Shown here: in pieces, positions 1 through 8,995 of the stretch
Numbering within the stretch: the stretch's first letter is position 1
Layout: each line of letters opens with the position of its first letter
Assembly: GCA_050252075.1 (NCBI GenBank)
Contig: JBFWLP010000012.1
Coordinates: 1 to 48,330 of the forward strand
Reading direction: 5' to 3'
Length of the DNA stretch: 48,330 nucleotides
Source of the DNA: JAAYGT01 sp050252075
Lineage (GTDB): Bacteria > Pseudomonadota > Gammaproteobacteria > Burkholderiales > Burkholderiaceae_B
Program-made: the position numbers and the translations under genes
The notes under the pieces: generated by a model
The model's input: the letters and a program-made list of their open reading frames with translations, nothing else
Databases searched by the model: none
What the model was told of the DNA's origin: nothing

Positions 1-70
1 TAATGGCCAACTGGGGCAGTAAAAGCAAGTAGGGCAGCGTTGTGTGGTTGAAGACGACGCGCTTTTCCAT
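1..70 (-). CDS. ugpA: UgpA, glycerol-3-phosphate ABC transporter permease (N-terminal fragment)
   Basis: Reading leftward from an ATG at 70, the first 23 codons begin MEKRVVFNHTTLPYLLLLPQ and then run off the window edge. This matches the usual UgpA opening: a short cytoplasmic stretch and then the first membrane helix. UgpA is one of two inner-membrane permeases of the UgpBAEC importer for sn-glycerol-3-phosphate and its diesters. It follows ugpB in the same direction after a hairpin terminator, so expression probably depends on read-through. No strong Shine-Dalgarno is visible. Only the start is seen; the rest lies outside the window. Confidence 0.85.
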   Translation of the reverse strand, partial: MEKRVVFNHTTLPYLLLLPQLAI

Positions 71-105
71 GAGGTGCCTGAGGTGAGCAAGAGAAACTGA
101 ACGGC

Positions 106-141
106 AAAAACCGTGAGGCCCCGAAAAGGGGGGCCTCACGG
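106..141 (-). terminator. Rho-independent terminator/attenuator between ugpB and ugpA
   Basis: A perfect 12-base inverted repeat (111-122 with 130-141, 7-base loop) lies just after the ugpB stop. On the minus strand it is followed by five T residues (106-110). It probably lowers expression of the downstream permease genes relative to the abundant binding protein, a common arrangement in binding-protein-first ABC operons. Confidence 0.8.
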
Positions 142-157
142 CGCAAGGATGTGAATT

Positions 158-1465
158 TTACTTCACGCTTTTCTCGAATCGCTCAAGAAGCTCGTTGCCC
201 CGTTTGACCATGTTTTCAAGGCCTTGCTCGGGCGTGATCTTGCCGGCGAAGATCTGTTCCATTTCGCCTTCCTCGATGTCGCGGATCTGGGGCAGATAGC
301 CCAGGCGGATACCCCGCGAGTTTTCCGTGGTGGTGGCGTCGAGCTGTTTCACGGCAATGTCGGAACCCGGGTTCTTGTCGTAGAAGCCCGATTTCTGGGT
401 GACTTCAAAGCCGGCTTTGGTCACGGGAACATAGCCGGTTTGCTGGTGCCACCTGGCAGCGTTTTCCGGATCGGCCAGGAACTTGAAGAAGCGGGTCACG
501 CCTTTGTAGGTGGTGTCGGGTTTCTTGGCAAACACCCACAACGAGGCACCGCCGATAATGGAGTTTTGCGGTGCGCCGGCGACATCTTTGTGATACGGCA
601 GGAAAGACGTGCCGAACTCGAACTGGCCGGTTTTGATGATGTTGGCGCGGTTGCCGCTGGACCCGGTGAACATGGCGCATTTACCCGAGGTGAACAGGGC
701 ACCCGAAGCATCGCCCCGGCCGCCATAGGTGAATGTGCCGGCCTTGGCCATGTCGGCCAGGAAGGTCATGTGGCGGACATACAGGGGTTTGTTGATCTCA
801 AGGCGTGCATCCAGGCCGCCGAAGCCATTGTTCTTCGAGGCGTAAGGAACGTTGTGCCACGCGCCGAAGGTTTCCAGCTGTACCCAGGAGGGCCACGACG
901 TGGTGTAGCCGCACTCGAAGCCGGCATCGCGGATCTTCTTGGCGGCCGCCGCCACTTCATCCCAGGTGCGCGGGGGCTTTTCGGGGTCGAGGCCGGCTTT
1001 CTTGAAGGCGTCTTTGTTGTAGTAAAAAACCGGTGTGGAACTGTTGAAAGGCATGGACACCAGCTTGCCCTCGGGCGAGGTGTAGTAGCTGGCCACAGCG
1101 CCCAGGAAGTCGTTCGGATTGATGGGGTCGCCCACTTTCTCGGACATTTCCTGAACAGGCATGACGGCGCCCTTGGCGTACATCATGGTGGCGGTACCCA
1201 CTTCGAATACCTGAAGAATGTCGGGTGCGTTGCCGGCGCGGAAGGCCGCAATACCCGCGTTCATGGATTCGCCGTAAGAGCCTTTGTAGGTGGCATTCAC
1301 CATGTAGTCGGACTGGCTTTTGTTGAATGCCTGGACGAGTTCGTTGACGCGCTCGCCCAACGCCCCTTGCATGGAGTGCCAGAAAGTGATTTCAGTGGCC
1401 GCGTTGGCCGAACCGATACTGGCAATGATGCCGGCCAAAGAAAGAGCAAAAACTTTTGCGCGCAT
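158..1465 (-). CDS. ugpB: UgpB, periplasmic glycerol-3-phosphate-binding protein
   Basis: This 435-residue extracytoplasmic solute-binding protein (family 1) opens with a Sec signal peptide (MRAKVF...IGSANA) and a mature start ATEITFWHSM, then the UgpB-like segments GALGERVNELVQAFN, NAPDILQVFEVGTATMM and PFNSSTPVFYYNKDAF. It captures sn-glycerol-3-phosphate and glycerophosphodiesters in the periplasm for the UgpAEC permease/ATPase. The ATG at 1465 is supported by an AAGGAG site at about 1474-1479. The length matches E. coli UgpB (438). The gene heads a minus-strand operon continuing into ugpA. A PhoB-box-like repeat lies upstream at 1525-1546, which fits phosphate-starvation control. Confidence 0.93.
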   Translation of the reverse strand: MRAKVFALSLAGIIASIGSANAATEITFWHSMQGALGERVNELVQAFNKSQSDYMVNATYKGSYGESMNAGIAAFRAGNAPDILQVFEVGTATMMYAKGAVMPVQEMSEKVGDPINPNDFLGAVASYYTSPEGKLVSMPFNSSTPVFYYNKDAFKKAGLDPEKPPRTWDEVAAAAKKIRDAGFECGYTTSWPSWVQLETFGAWHNVPYASKNNGFGGLDARLEINKPLYVRHMTFLADMAKAGTFTYGGRGDASGALFTSGKCAMFTGSSGNRANIIKTGQFEFGTSFLPYHKDVAGAPQNSIIGGASLWVFAKKPDTTYKGVTRFFKFLADPENAARWHQQTGYVPVTKAGFEVTQKSGFYDKNPGSDIAVKQLDATTTENSRGIRLGYLPQIRDIEEGEMEQIFAGKITPEQGLENMVKRGNELLERFEKSVK

Positions 1466-1524
1466 GCGTAGTTCTCCTTGATGAAACTGTGCCGGCCAGG
1501 GTTGACGGCCGAACTGTTGTTGTA

Positions 1525-1546
1525 GTTTATGAAGCGTTTATGACAC
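1525..1546 (-). promoter_or_regulatory. Candidate PhoB (Pho) box upstream of ugpB
   Basis: On the minus strand two adjacent 11-base direct repeats read GTGTCATAAAC and GCTTCATAAAC. They resemble the Pho-box unit CTGTCATAWAW: the first matches at about 9 of 11 positions, the second is weaker. They lie about 60 bases upstream of the ugpB start. The ugp operon is a classic PhoB target in enterobacteria. No convincing -10 hexamer could be fixed, so the promoter itself is not placed. Confidence 0.6.
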
Positions 1547-1605
1547 TGGCGTGAATGTAACGATATTGCGCCGACGCGGTCAATTTAAATATTGCTGGAA
1601 ACCCG

Positions 1606-1611
1606 TACAAT
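1606..1611 (+). promoter_or_regulatory. Putative -10 element of proC, implying a nearly leaderless transcript
   Basis: TACAAT (1606-1611) lies 8 bases before the ATG ATG pair at 1620 and 1623. Transcription would begin around 1618, giving almost no 5' leader, and no Shine-Dalgarno is visible before either ATG. The -35 region is weak. This is inference from spacing only. Confidence 0.4.
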
Positions 1612-1619
1612 ATCGCCCC

Positions 1620-2453
1620 ATGATGAATGAACTTACTCTTGCTTTTATCGGCGGCGGCAATATGGCGTCCGCCCTGGGGGCCGGCCTGATCGGCAAGCGC
1701 TGCGGCGCCCACGATGTCCATGTGGTGGATCCGAATCCCGATACGCTGCAGAACTGGTCGCAGCAAGGCACCAGTGTGGCCACGGCGCCCGACGCCGGGC
1801 TGGCGGGCCGGCGTGTCTGGATTTTCGCCGTCAAACCGCAGTCGCTGAAACAGGCCGTTGCCGCCTGCAAGCCCTTTCTTCAGCCCGATACGCTGGTGAT
1901 CAGCGTGGCGGCCGGCATTCCGGCAACAACGCTGGGCCAGTGGCTCGGATCCGTGCAGCAGCCTTTCCAGCGCGTCATCCGGTGCATGCCGAATACGCCG
2001 GCGCTGGTGGGTGCCGGTGCCACCGGGCTCATGGCGCTCGCGCAGGTTACGCCGGCCGACAGGCAGATTGCCGAACAAATGATGCGGGCCGTGGGCCAGT
2101 TCGTGTGGGTCGACACCGATGCACAGATCGACACCGTCACCGCCTTGTCGGGCAGCGGCCCGGCTTACGTATTCCTGTTTCTCGAGGCGCTGATCGCCCA
2201 GGCGGTTGCGTTGGGCCTGAATCCGGAGCAGGCCAGGACACTGGCGCTTGCCACGCTGAACGGCGCCACCCAGCTGGCTGCATTGTCGCCCGAGCCGCTG
2301 GCCACGCTGCGCGAGCGGGTCACCTCGCCGGGCGGCACCACGGCCGCGGCGCTGGCGGTTCTGGATGAGCGGGAATTTCCCCGTATTGTGGGCGAGGCTG
2401 TCGCGGCGGCGCATGCGCGTGCCCAGGAACTTGCCCGGGAGTTCGCGCAATGA
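1620..2453 (+). CDS. proC: Pyrroline-5-carboxylate reductase
   Basis: ProC reduces 1-pyrroline-5-carboxylate to proline with NAD(P)H, the last step of proline synthesis. The protein (277 residues, or 276 from the second ATG) starts MMNELTLAFIGGGNMASALGAG, the Rossmann G-x-G-G-N-M-A motif typical of ProC. It contains the substrate-binding segment ALSGSGPAYVFLFLEAL and the C-terminal signature around TSPGGTTAAALAVL. An upstream in-frame ATG at 1551 would add 23 residues unlike the family, so 1620 is preferred. Its stop overlaps the start of the next gene by four bases (ATGA), indicating a two-gene transcript. Confidence 0.95.
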   Translation: MMNELTLAFIGGGNMASALGAGLIGKRCGAHDVHVVDPNPDTLQNWSQQGTSVATAPDAGLAGRRVWIFAVKPQSLKQAVAACKPFLQPDTLVISVAAGIPATTLGQWLGSVQQPFQRVIRCMPNTPALVGAGATGLMALAQVTPADRQIAEQMMRAVGQFVWVDTDAQIDTVTALSGSGPAYVFLFLEALIAQAVALGLNPEQARTLALATLNGATQLAALSPEPLATLRERVTSPGGTTAAALAVLDEREFPRIVGEAVAAAHARAQELAREFAQ

Positions 2454-3025
2454 GACGATCAGAAAATGGATTCCCCTTGCTGACCCGATGGCAGTTTGTC
2501 GTGGCGGTTCTTGTCATGGGCACGGTGGTGGTGGGGTCAAATGTACTGGTTCAGTACCCCATCAACGATTGGCTGACCTGGGGGGCACTGTCGTACCCGG
2601 TGGCGTTCCTGGTGGCCGATGTGCTGAACCGGCGGTTCGGCCCCCGGGCCGCGCGCCGCGTGGCTTATGTGGGGTTTGTGCTGGCGCTGGTCATTTCCGT
2701 GTGGGTGGCCACACCGCGTATCGCCTTTGCGTCGGGTCTGGCCTTCCTGCTGGCCCAGTTGCTCGACATCCAGGTGTTTCACCGGCTGCGTCACCAGGCC
2801 TGGTGGCGGGCTCCGCTGCTTGGCGGTGTGGCGGGGGCTACGCTTGACACCTTTGTGTTCTTCAGCGTGGCCTTTGCAGGAACGCCCGTACCCTGGATGT
2901 CACTGCTGCTGGGCGATCTGGCCGTCAAGCTGGCCGTGAACGCCGGTTTGCTGGCGCCGTTCCGGGCGCTCATGTGGAATATTGCCCGACCGCCCGAATC
3001 CACGCCCTCCGTCAACGCGTCGTAA
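2450..3025 (+). CDS. VUT-family (DUF165/YhhQ-like) membrane transporter, probable queuosine-precursor uptake
   Basis: This 191-residue protein has about five or six hydrophobic helices. The segment around residues 43-64 (GALSYPVAFLVADVLNRRFG) is the hallmark of the VUT/YhhQ family, whose characterised members import queuine precursors (preQ0/preQ1). The acidic-aromatic motif near residue 130 (TLDTFVFFSVAF) is also typical. It is translationally coupled to proC. The family is clear from sequence; the substrate is inferred from E. coli YhhQ, and no queuosine gene is nearby. Confidence 0.75.
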   Translation: MRRSENGFPLLTRWQFVVAVLVMGTVVVGSNVLVQYPINDWLTWGALSYPVAFLVADVLNRRFGPRAARRVAYVGFVLALVISVWVATPRIAFASGLAFLLAQLLDIQVFHRLRHQAWWRAPLLGGVAGATLDTFVFFSVAFAGTPVPWMSLLLGDLAVKLAVNAGLLAPFRALMWNIARPPESTPSVNAS

Positions 3026-3088
3026 CCGGGCGCGCTAGGGCTTATACGTAGTGACACTCCAGTAACGAATCGGCAGAATAGCCCTGTC

Positions 3089-3130
3089 GCATGCGCTGCA
3101 CCTGTCGGCGCATGCCCTTTGTTTTTTGTC
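3089..3130 (+). terminator. GC-rich hairpin plus T-run just upstream of livH (terminator or attenuator)
   Basis: GCATGCGC (3089-3096) pairs perfectly with GCGCATGC (3108-3115) and is followed by CCCTTTGTTTTTTG. It may end the proC transcript. Because it finishes only 9 bases before the preferred livH start it could also attenuate the transporter operon. No leader peptide rich in branched-chain codons is visible. Confidence 0.55.
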
Positions 3131-3138
3131 GCCTGGTC

Positions 3139-4065
3139 ATGTCAGAACTCATTCCTCAACTCACCCAGCAGTTATTCAACGGCTTGTCGCTGGGCGCCAT
3201 TTATGCGCTCATCGCCATTGGTTACACCATGGTGTACGGCATCATCGGAATGATCAATTTCGCCCATGGCGAAATTTACATGATCGGTGCCTATGTGGGG
3301 CTGGTTACGCTGTCGGCGCTGGGAGTCAACAGCGGCCTGCCGCTGTCCATGATCATCGTGGCCATGCTAGTGGTGGCCATGGGCGTAACGGCCGTGTACG
3401 GCTACGCCATTGAAAAGATTGCGTACGCGCCCTTGCGCGGCGGCCCGCGCCTGGTGCCGCTCATTTCCGCCATCGGCATGTCCATCTTCCTGCAGAACTG
3501 GGTCGCCATTGGTCAGGGCGCCCGCGACATGGCCGTTCCGCCGCTGGTTACCGGATCCTTCCAGTTCCAGCTGGGATCCGATTTCGTCATCACCGCGCCG
3601 TACTCGCGCATTCTTATCATTCTGGTCACTGTGGCGCTCATGGTGGCGCTTACGCTTTACATCAAGTACTCCCGGCTGGGCCGTGCCTCGCGTGCCTGTT
3701 CCCAAGATCTGCGCATGGCCAATTTGCTGGGCATCGACACCAACCGCATCATTTCCTTCACGTTCATCATCGGGGCCATGCTGGCCGCCGTGGGCGGGGT
3801 GCTGATCGCGCTGGCCATCGGCAAACTGAACCCGTTCATCGGGTTTATTGCCGGTATCAAGGCATTTACCGCCGCTGTTCTGGGTGGAATAGGCAGTATT
3901 CCCGGCGCCATGCTGGGCGGGGTGCTGCTGGGCCTGGCGGAAACCTTTGCCGCCGCCTACATTTCATCCCAGTACAAAGACATTGTGGCGTTCAGCCTGT
4001 TGGTGCTTATCTTGCTGTTCCGGCCAACCGGCCTGCTGGGTAAACCGGAAGTGGAAAAAGTGTAA
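3139..4065 (+). CDS. livH: LivH-type branched-chain amino acid ABC transporter permease
   Basis: This inner-membrane permease (308 residues from ATG 3139, MSELIPQLTQQ) belongs to a hydrophobic amino-acid uptake (HAAT) importer. It has about eight helices, the opening LSLGAIYALIAIGYTMVYG and NFAHGEIYMIGAYVG, and the C-terminal RPTGLLGKPEVEKV found in LivH. In-frame ATGs at 3091 and 3112 would lie inside an upstream hairpin and add atypical residues, so 3139 was chosen although its ribosome site is weak. It overlaps livM by one base. No binding-protein gene is present in this cluster, so the partner must be encoded elsewhere. Confidence 0.92.
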   Translation: MSELIPQLTQQLFNGLSLGAIYALIAIGYTMVYGIIGMINFAHGEIYMIGAYVGLVTLSALGVNSGLPLSMIIVAMLVVAMGVTAVYGYAIEKIAYAPLRGGPRLVPLISAIGMSIFLQNWVAIGQGARDMAVPPLVTGSFQFQLGSDFVITAPYSRILIILVTVALMVALTLYIKYSRLGRASRACSQDLRMANLLGIDTNRIISFTFIIGAMLAAVGGVLIALAIGKLNPFIGFIAGIKAFTAAVLGGIGSIPGAMLGGVLLGLAETFAAAYISSQYKDIVAFSLLVLILLFRPTGLLGKPEVEKV

Positions 4066-5297
4066 TGGGTCGTTCACTTACGCATGCCATTATCGCGGCG
4101 ATAATGGCCGGAATCATCATTGCGCCGGTATTCGGCCTGCAACTGGTGCGCGACGGCGCCGGTACCGTCATTGAACCGCACTGGAACATGATCGCGCTGG
4201 GCATGGCCATCGTGTTTGTGTTCCATTTGCTCAAACCGTCACTGGGCAGGCTGGTCAAGCCGGGCAAACAGGTCAGGCGGTTTGCATTGCCCAACGTTTC
4301 CGCGGGAACGCGTCGCGGCATCATTTTCCTGTTGATCGCAGCGGCACTGGTCTGGCCCTTTTTCTCGGGCCGCGCGCAAATCGATCTGGCCACGCTGGTG
4401 CTTATTTATGTCATGCTGGGCCTGGGGTTGAACATTGTGGTGGGGTTTGCCGGGCTGCTCGACCTCGGGTTCGTGGGGTTTTACGCGGTCGGGGCCTACA
4501 CCTACGCCTTGCTGTTTCACTGGGCGGGCTGGGGGTTTTGGGAAGCCTTGCCGCTGGCCGGCGCTGTGGCAGCCCTGTTCGGGTTTTTGCTGGGTTTCCC
4601 TGTACTGCGCTTGCGCGGCGATTATCTGGCCATCGTAACGCTGGGTTTCGGCGAAATCATCCGTTTGCTGCTGATCAACCTGTACGAGTTCACCGGCGGC
4701 CCCGACGGCATTTCCAGCATACCCAAACCCACGGTGTTCGGCATGCCCATGACCCGCCGCGCCCCCGAAGGCCAAACCACCTTCCACGAGTTCATGGGCT
4801 GGTCTTACAACTCCCAAGACGTCATTGTGTACCTGTACCTGATGGCGCTGGTGCTTGCCCTGGTCACCTTGTATGTGTCCAATCGTGTAATCCGCATGCC
4901 CATCGGGCGGGCCTGGGAGGCCCTGCGCGAAGACGAGATCGCCTGCCGGTCTCTGGGCCTGAACCCCACGCGCATTAAACTGTCGGCCTTTACCATGGGG
5001 GCCATGTTCGCCGGTTTCGGCGGCGCCTTCTTTGCCGCCCGGCAGGGGCTGGTGAACCCCGAGTCTTTCACTTTCATTGAATCCGCACTCATTCTGGCCA
5101 TCGTCGTGCTGGGCGGCATGGGTTCCCAGCTGGGCGTTATTCTGGCCGCCGTCATCCTTACGGTGCTTCCCGAGGTAGCCCGCGAATTTGCCGAATACCG
5201 CATGCTTATTTTCGGTCTGGTCATGGTGCTCATGATGGTCTGGCGCCCGCAAGGCTTGCTGCCCATGTCGCGTCCGCATGTGGAGCTCAAGGCATGA
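4065..5297 (+). CDS. livM: LivM-type branched-chain amino acid ABC transporter permease
   Basis: At 410 residues this is a long LivM, with an extra N-terminal membrane segment before the core (about residues 1-110), as in E. coli LivM (425). Core motifs include GLGLNIVVGFAGLLDLGFVGFYAVGAY, PVLRLRGDYLAIVTLGFGEIIRL and the cytoplasmic coupling loop GRAWEALREDEIACRSLGLN, which contacts the ATPases. The C-terminus WRPQGLLP is typical. It starts in the livH stop codon and its end overlaps livG by four bases, so the four genes form one tightly coupled operon. Confidence 0.93.
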   Translation: MGRSLTHAIIAAIMAGIIIAPVFGLQLVRDGAGTVIEPHWNMIALGMAIVFVFHLLKPSLGRLVKPGKQVRRFALPNVSAGTRRGIIFLLIAAALVWPFFSGRAQIDLATLVLIYVMLGLGLNIVVGFAGLLDLGFVGFYAVGAYTYALLFHWAGWGFWEALPLAGAVAALFGFLLGFPVLRLRGDYLAIVTLGFGEIIRLLLINLYEFTGGPDGISSIPKPTVFGMPMTRRAPEGQTTFHEFMGWSYNSQDVIVYLYLMALVLALVTLYVSNRVIRMPIGRAWEALREDEIACRSLGLNPTRIKLSAFTMGAMFAGFGGAFFAARQGLVNPESFTFIESALILAIVVLGGMGSQLGVILAAVILTVLPEVAREFAEYRMLIFGLVMVLMMVWRPQGLLPMSRPHVELKA

Positions 5298-6061
5298 GTG
5301 ATACCTTGCTCGAAGTGGCCGACCTGACCATGCGTTTCGGCGGGCTCATTGCCGTCGACCAGGTGGCGTTCAGCGTCAAGCGCAACGAAGTGTTTGCCAT
5401 TATCGGCCCCAACGGGGCGGGAAAAACCACGGTTTTCAACTGCGTGGGCGGCTTTTACAAACCCACGGCAGGCGACATCATGCTCGAAGGGCGTTCCATT
5501 GGCGGACAGCCCAGCCACCGAATTGCCCAGCAGGGCCTGGTGCGCACTTTTCAGAACGTGCGACTGTTCAAGAACCTCACCGTGCTTGAGAACCTGCTGG
5601 TTGCGCAGCACACACGCATTGAAACGAGCTTGATCAAAGGGCTGCTGAAGCTGCCGTCCTTCCGTCGGTCCGAGGCCGGTGCCCTTGATCGCGCCGCCCA
5701 TTGGCTCGATTTCATGGGCTTGCGTGAATTTGCCAATCGCGAGGCCGGCAATCTGGCGTACGGCCATCAGCGTCGTCTGGAAATTGCCCGCTGCATGATC
5801 ACCGAGCCTCGCCTGCTCATGCTCGACGAACCGGCGGCGGGTCTGAATCCCCAGGAAAAACGTGACCTGCAGGAGCTCATCGACTATTTGCGAAAAACGC
5901 ACAATGTGGCGGTATTGCTGATCGAGCACGACATGAGCCTGGTGATGGGGGTGTCCGATCGTATTTTGGTCATGGAGCACGGTCGCCCCATTGTTACGGG
6001 CAAGCCCGAGCAGGTGCGAACCGATTCCAGGGTGATCAAGGCGTATTTGGGGGAAGACTAG
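5294..6061 (+). CDS. livG: LivG-type ABC transporter ATPase
   Basis: One of the two ATPases powering the LivHM importer (255 residues). Walker A is GPNGAGKTT at about 38-46. The LivG-specific signature segment LAYGHQRRLEIAR replaces a canonical LSGGQ, and Walker B is LLMLDEPAAGLNP. The C-terminal BCA_ABC_TP_C tail ends in IKAYLGED. An ATGA overlap with livM fixes the start. Confidence 0.93.
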   Translation: MSDTLLEVADLTMRFGGLIAVDQVAFSVKRNEVFAIIGPNGAGKTTVFNCVGGFYKPTAGDIMLEGRSIGGQPSHRIAQQGLVRTFQNVRLFKNLTVLENLLVAQHTRIETSLIKGLLKLPSFRRSEAGALDRAAHWLDFMGLREFANREAGNLAYGHQRRLEIARCMITEPRLLMLDEPAAGLNPQEKRDLQELIDYLRKTHNVAVLLIEHDMSLVMGVSDRILVMEHGRPIVTGKPEQVRTDSRVIKAYLGED

Positions 6062-6062
6062 G

Positions 6063-6764
<702 letters not shown>

Positions 6765-6815
6765 CCGGCTCCACGCCGATCCGTGCCCCTCTGCCTCTAT
6801 GCCAAAGGAAGCGTT

Positions 6816-7790
6816 ATGTCTGATCACGTCAAAAAGGTCGTTTTTCTCGACCGCGATACCATTTCACCCGAAACCACGCTGCGCGGGCTGTCTTTTCCGC
6901 ACACCCTTCAAACTTACGGGCGCACACGCGCCGAAGAGGCGGCGGAACGTATCGGCGACGCCGATATTGTCATTCTGAACAAGGTGCCTTTGCGCGAAGA
7001 AACGCTCCAAAAAACACCCAATGTCAAGCTGGTGGCAGTGGCCGCCACCGGAACCGACAATGTCGATATTGCCGCATGCGCGGCACGTGGCATTGTGGTG
7101 TCGAACATTCGGGGCTATGCCACAACCACCGTCCCCGAACACGTATTCGCCCTGATCTTTGCCTTGCGCCGCAGCATCGTGCCCTATCGCGAGTCCGTAA
7201 AGGCAGGGCGATGGTACGACGCGCAGCAATATTGTTATTTCGACTATCCCATCAAGGATCTGGCCGGTTCCACGCTGGGTATCATCGGCGAGGGCGCCCT
7301 GGGCCAGTCGGTGGCCGCCATCGGGCGTGCGCTGGGCATGAAGGTATTGTTCGCGGCCCGCAAGGGCGGTGCCCGCCAGGGTAGTCTGTACACACCTTTC
7401 GAGCAGTTTCTGGAACAAAGCGATGTCATCTCCCTGCATTGCCCGCTCAATGACACCACCCGCAATCTGATCGATGCGCCGGAATTTGCGCGCATGAAGC
7501 GCAAGCCGCTTCTGATCAATACGGCTCGCGGCGGGCTGGTGAATGAAGAAGCGCTCGAGCACGCATTGCGCTCGGGCCAGTTGGGCGGCGCCGGTTTCGA
7601 TGTCACCATTCCTGAGCCGCCACCCAACGATCACCGTCTGGTTCGTTTGCTGGAATTGCCGAACTTTATTCTTACCCCGCACGTGGCTTGGGCCAGCCAG
7701 GAAGCCATCCAAACCCTGGCGGATCAGTTGGTGGATAATATCGAGGCTTTTGTTGCCGGTGCGCCGCGCAACGTGGTGCAGCCTAGGTAA
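6816..7790 (+). CDS. D-2-hydroxyacid dehydrogenase, probable hydroxypyruvate/glyoxylate reductase
   Basis: NAD(P)-dependent D-isomer 2-hydroxyacid dehydrogenase of 324 residues. The Rossmann motif is GEGALG (about 158-163). The catalytic set reads as R238 (INTARGGLV), E267 (TIPEPPP) and H289 (LTPHVAWAS). The ATG at 6816 has an AAAGGAAG ribosome site; an upstream in-frame start at 6783 lacks one. The next gene encodes glycerate kinase, so the likely reaction is hydroxypyruvate to D-glycerate (or glyoxylate to glycolate), feeding 2-phosphoglycerate into glycolysis. It lies 51 bases after livF and may be cotranscribed with the importer. Confidence 0.85.
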   Translation: MSDHVKKVVFLDRDTISPETTLRGLSFPHTLQTYGRTRAEEAAERIGDADIVILNKVPLREETLQKTPNVKLVAVAATGTDNVDIAACAARGIVVSNIRGYATTTVPEHVFALIFALRRSIVPYRESVKAGRWYDAQQYCYFDYPIKDLAGSTLGIIGEGALGQSVAAIGRALGMKVLFAARKGGARQGSLYTPFEQFLEQSDVISLHCPLNDTTRNLIDAPEFARMKRKPLLINTARGGLVNEEALEHALRSGQLGGAGFDVTIPEPPPNDHRLVRLLELPNFILTPHVAWASQEAIQTLADQLVDNIEAFVAGAPRNVVQPR

Positions 7791-7820
7791 CTCTCCCTTC
7801 ATTCCCTTGTCAGGTCATTC

Positions 7821-8960
7821 ATGCGCGTAGTCATTGCCCCCGATTCATTCAAAGAAAGCCTCAGTGCCCGCGATGTCGCGCAGGCCATTGCCGACGGGGT
7901 TCTGCAGGTTTTCCCGCAGGCTTCCATTGTCAGCGTGCCCATGGCCGACGGCGGGGAAGGCTCGCTCGATGCCGTCTTGTCGGCCACCGGCGGCGAGCTG
8001 CGAACGGCAACGGTCTTGAACGCGCTGGCCGAGCCTTGCCAGGCCGATTGGGGATGGCTGCCGGGCAACACAGCCTTTATCGAAATGGCAACCGCCGCCG
8101 GTCTGGCACAAACGCCGAAATCGCGCCGTAATCCCCGGGCTGCCACCAGTTACGGGGTGGGGCAGCTCATCGGGCAGGCCCTCGACGCCGGGGCAAGAAA
8201 GATTGTGCTGGGCCTGGGGGGCAGTGCCACCAATGATGGCGGGGCGGGTTTGTTGCAGGCCCTGGGAGCACGGTATTACGACGCCCAGGGCACCGAGCTT
8301 GGTTTCGGGGCCGAACCGTTGCTGCGTTTGCATCGTATTGCGCTTGACGCGCTGGATACCCGCCTGGCCGATGTCGAGTTTGAACTGGCGGTTGACGTCG
8401 ACAACCCCTTATGTGGTGACCGGGGCGCGTCGGCCATTTTCGGGCCGCAAAAAGGCGCTTCAAATGACGATGTAGCCTTGCTCGACGCGGCCCTGGCCCG
8501 TTTTGCCGATGTCTGTGCGCAGCAGTCCGGCCGTGATCACCGGGAAATGCCGGGCATGGGTGCGGCCGGGGGGCTGGGCTTTGCCGTCAAGACCTTTTTC
8601 AAGGCGCAGTTTCGCCCCGGCGTGCAGTTGATTGCGGAACTTTCAAACCTGCCCCAGGCCATCGCAACGGCCAGTCTTGTATTCACCGGGGAAGGGCGCA
8701 TGGACTCGCAAACTTTGCTGGGCAAAACGCCGGCGGGGGTCGCGGCCTATGCCAAGCGGCAGGGCATTCCTGTGATTGCCTTGGTGGGGTCATTAGGCCC
8801 CGGCTACGAAAAGCTGTACGAAAGCGGCATCACGGCGGCGTTCAGCCTGGCACCGGGCCCCGTAACGCTCGATGACGCGCTGGCCAACGCCGCCCAGTAT
8901 CTGCGCCAGCGTGCCGTCGACAGCACGCGGCTGTGGGCCAGTGCCATGCGCCGGGCCTAG
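7821..8960 (+). CDS. glxK: Glycerate kinase (GlxK/GarK family)
   Basis: Phosphorylates D-glycerate with ATP, in this family giving 2-phosphoglycerate. The 379-residue protein starts MRVVIAPDSFKESLSA and contains GLGGSATNDGGAGLLQALGA, VDVDNPLCGDRGASAIFGPQKGA, PGMGAAGGLGFAVKTF and TGEGRMDSQTLLGKTP, all conserved in GlxK/GarK. It lies 30 bases after the hydroxyacid dehydrogenase, forming a two-step glycerate pathway. E. coli has two near-identical types, so the symbol indicates the family rather than a strict ortholog. Confidence 0.92.
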   Translation: MRVVIAPDSFKESLSARDVAQAIADGVLQVFPQASIVSVPMADGGEGSLDAVLSATGGELRTATVLNALAEPCQADWGWLPGNTAFIEMATAAGLAQTPKSRRNPRAATSYGVGQLIGQALDAGARKIVLGLGGSATNDGGAGLLQALGARYYDAQGTELGFGAEPLLRLHRIALDALDTRLADVEFELAVDVDNPLCGDRGASAIFGPQKGASNDDVALLDAALARFADVCAQQSGRDHREMPGMGAAGGLGFAVKTFFKAQFRPGVQLIAELSNLPQAIATASLVFTGEGRMDSQTLLGKTPAGVAAYAKRQGIPVIALVGSLGPGYEKLYESGITAAFSLAPGPVTLDDALANAAQYLRQRAVDSTRLWASAMRRA

Positions 8961-8995
8961 GGCCGCCGGCCCGCAACGTAATGCGATGGGGCCGG

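Noticed and set aside
224..1471. Long open frame (415 codons) antisense to ugpB
   Set aside because: Gly/Val/Phe-rich and without family features; a codon-bias shadow of a strongly coding GC-rich gene.
8961..8995. GGGCC-GCC-GGCCC hairpin between glycerate kinase and the LysR gene as a terminator
   Set aside because: Very short stem with a 3-base loop and no T-run; typical of random GC-rich sequence.
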